Shown piece by piece: positions 39,665-40,529 of a stretch of 40,529 nt of DNA (within the stretch, counting starts at the first letter, position 1; every line of letters begins with the position of its first letter). A program made the translations under genes and the position numbers. The notes below the pieces were generated by a model. It was not told the DNA's origin and searched no databases. It worked only from the letters and a program-made list of their open reading frames with translations. This DNA comes from an uncultured Prevotella sp. (lineage in GTDB: Bacteria > Bacteroidota > Bacteroidia > Bacteroidales > Bacteroidaceae): positions 1 through 40,529 of the forward strand of contig CAKQEI010000012.1 of NCBI GenBank assembly GCA_934230115.1, read 5' to 3'.

Positions 39665-39733
39665 ATGTACAAAAGAAAGATATATGATACCATCATCAAG
39701 AGATTAGGTGAACAAAGAATGCGCTGCACATAA
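39665..39733 (+). pseudogene. Truncated start of a probable ATPase gene
   Basis: An ATG opens a 22-codon frame (MYKRKIYDTIIKRLGEQR..., stop at 39731). The first 18 residues resemble the beginning of Bacteroidetes AAA ATPases of the DUF4143-associated type, which continue into a GPRQVGK-like P-loop; nothing of that P-loop remains here. The palindromic operator array and the -7 element stand in the position expected for its control region. Most likely an intact promoter left behind after deletion of the gene body; a genuine small peptide is less likely. Confidence 0.45.
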
Positions 39734-39840
39734 AAGGTCACATCATCCAAAAGCGACTTCTTCTTGACCAGAGTAGAAACATTTCTGGCATACGCCCGAA
39801 GTATCATACTCTGCGAATTGCATGACTAATTCGTATTTTT

Positions 39841-39915
39841 TGTGGCATTTCAATCCACTTTTTTGCGGTATTTTATTCTGTATTTTTGTGGCATTTCAAT
39901 CCACTTTTTTGCGGT
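39841..39915. repeat. Tandem repeat, 46-base period
   Basis: A 29-base sequence beginning TGTGGCATTTCAATCCAC occurs at 39841-39869 and 39887-39915. Each 46-base unit splits into two diverged halves of about 23 bases sharing TTTTTG(T/C)GG(C/T)ATTT, and a degraded fifth half follows to about 39935. No coding frame spans it. Confidence 0.85.
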
Positions 39916-40032
39916 GTTTCACTTGGCATTCTTGCGGTGAGCAACTATAATTAGTCTGATAAGTTAGCCATCAGCTCCACTCTGTCCATCAGATTCTTCA
40001 TATCGTTACGCTCCGCTAATTGGATGCGCCGA

Positions 40033-40106
40033 CCGCTGTTTTTGGTTTCTGCGTAAACAATGCGTAAACAAACTGTTTGAGTTAGCCGTGTTTCGCTGTG
40101 ATATTC
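40033..40106 (+). repeat. tRNA-adjacent direct repeat, copy B
   Basis: This is the second copy of 39309-39375, with an internal duplication of GCGTAAACAA and a few substitutions. Weaker similarity continues upstream to TTACGCT at 40006. The stretch between the two copies (39376-40032) holds the operator array, the truncated ORF and the 46-base repeat. Confidence 0.9.
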
Positions 40107-40207
40107 AGAGGAGTGAATGATCTGAAGTTCTATCTTTATAGGGTAAAACAGTTGTTTGTATAAGAAATGCAGATTGTTAAAAACACAACAATATTATTTG
40201 ATCCGTT

Positions 40208-40354
40208 ATGGAACAGCTTATATTATTGGACGATGAAGGAAGTCCGTCCCTCTTTGCCTCGATAATGATAACCACGCTTTCAACCTGTGCGCAATTGGAA
40301 CGTGACAATATCTCATTCCGATTGCAGTTACTAAAAGTACAATCACAGCAATAA
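40208..40354 (+). pseudogene. Serine-recombinase fragment
   Basis: This 48-codon frame contains FASIMITTLSTCAQLERD followed by NISFRLQ. This matches the end of the resolvase/invertase catalytic domain, where the family has a hydrophobic helix and an A-(E/Q)-x-E-R-D/x-I-x-x-R segment. An in-frame TGA stands just before the ATG, and neither the N-terminal catalytic-serine region nor a DNA-binding domain is encoded nearby. It is therefore a remnant of a mobile-element recombinase, not a working gene. Confidence 0.55.
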
Positions 40355-40483
40355 AACTATTAATTTTACGTTCTTTTCAAAAAAAAGGGGGGTGTGCAAT
40401 AGTGGCTTAAAGGCTAAAAGCACAACCTTTGCATAGAATAATAAGTAACAACACGGAGGGTGTGTCAAAACTCAAACAAAAGC

Positions 40484-40528
40484 GGGCTGAAAGCCCAATT
40501 TCTTTACAGCCCAGGGCAACGCCCTGGG
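40484..40528. repeat. REP-like palindromes at the window edge
   Basis: GGGCT-GAA-AGCCC (40484-40496) is followed by CCCAGGGC-AAC-GCCCTGGG (40510-40528), an 8-bp perfect stem. The GC-rich pair stands out from AT-rich surroundings. It resembles REP-type elements or the end of an insertion sequence. GGGTGTGTCAAAACT at 40458-40472 just before it also looks like an insertion-sequence end, but the element would continue outside the window. Confidence 0.6.
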
Positions 40529-40529
40529 T

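Noticed and set aside
39743..39823. 26-residue minus-strand peptide with a C-x-x-C pair (GVCQKCFYSG)
   Set aside because: Too short to support, no promoter seen, and it lies in decayed DNA. It could be a remnant but cannot be assigned.
39841..39935. Possible CRISPR array
   Set aside because: Only two near-perfect repeats with a 17-base, partly repeat-derived spacing. The interval is too short and self-similar for CRISPR spacers, and no cas genes are present.
39951..40001. Short minus-strand frame MKNLMDRVELMANLSD
   Set aside because: Sixteen residues only. The frame stays open upstream through the direct repeat without any start codon, so it is probably chance or an unidentifiable gene end.
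40379..40392. A8-G6 homopolymer tract as a phase-variation switch
   Set aside because: It lies outside any coding frame and is not placed between promoter elements I can recognise, so a switching role is unsupported.

Overview
The window reads as a chromosomal segment of a Bacteroidales bacterium, most likely Prevotellaceae or a close relative. The basis is the Bacteroidetes-type promoters (TTTG, about 19 bases, then TAnnTTTG) upstream of many genes, the absence of Shine-Dalgarno sequences, Bacteroidetes-restricted families (DUF4290, DUF5686-type outer-membrane barrel), a lipoprotein with a K-D-acidic surface signal after its cysteine, and the gene content. I could not run searches, so family names rest on motifs and overall sequence recognition.

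Layout. 1-8.3 kb: rpoB and rpoC, closed by a strong terminator. 8.3-12.3 kb: a 660-base gap with a promoter and a long C-rich leader, then a 1095-residue surface lipoprotein with an uninterrupted 49-triplet collagen-like tract encoded by a 90-base tandem repeat. 12.3-13.7 kb: a small lipoprotein, rpsU, and behind rpsU a densely structured RNA ending in a perfect bidirectional terminator. 13.7-15.9 kb, minus strand: yicC, gmk, nadD, with a symmetrical heptamer-repeat element between yicC and gmk. 16.0-22.0 kb: a plus-strand operon tsaB, DUF4290 gene, murA, rimM, dxr, rseP. 22.0-22.2 kb: tRNA-Val. 22.3-25.8 kb, minus strand: a DJ-1/PfpI gene, ispD, recG. 25.9-28.6 kb: nadK and a type-I ABC exporter. 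28.7-29.6 kb, minus strand: an M23/LysM endopeptidase. 30.1-35.5 kb: an EamA transporter, then a MacB-like ATPase, two FtsX/MacB permeases and a MacA/HlyD-like adaptor. 35.5-39.1 kb, minus strand: a DUF5686-like barrel and murF. 39.2 kb to the end: a CAT-anticodon tRNA followed by 1.2 kb of accessory debris.

Most of the window is housekeeping. It covers transcription, ribosome and tRNA maturation (rpsU, rimM, tsaB), NAD(P) synthesis (nadD, nadK), isoprenoid precursors (dxr, ispD), peptidoglycan (murA, murF, the M23 enzyme), nucleotide metabolism (gmk) and DNA repair (recG). MurA carries aspartate in place of the fosfomycin-reactive cysteine. The most unusual material is the collagen-like lipoprotein and its leader, the structured RNA behind rpsU, and the end of the window. 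That end holds a tRNA-adjacent duplication, three helically phased operator palindromes before a truncated 22-codon ORF, a serine-recombinase fragment and REP-like palindromes. This looks like a decayed integration hotspot. I found no intact novel defence or biosynthetic system and no CRISPR array.
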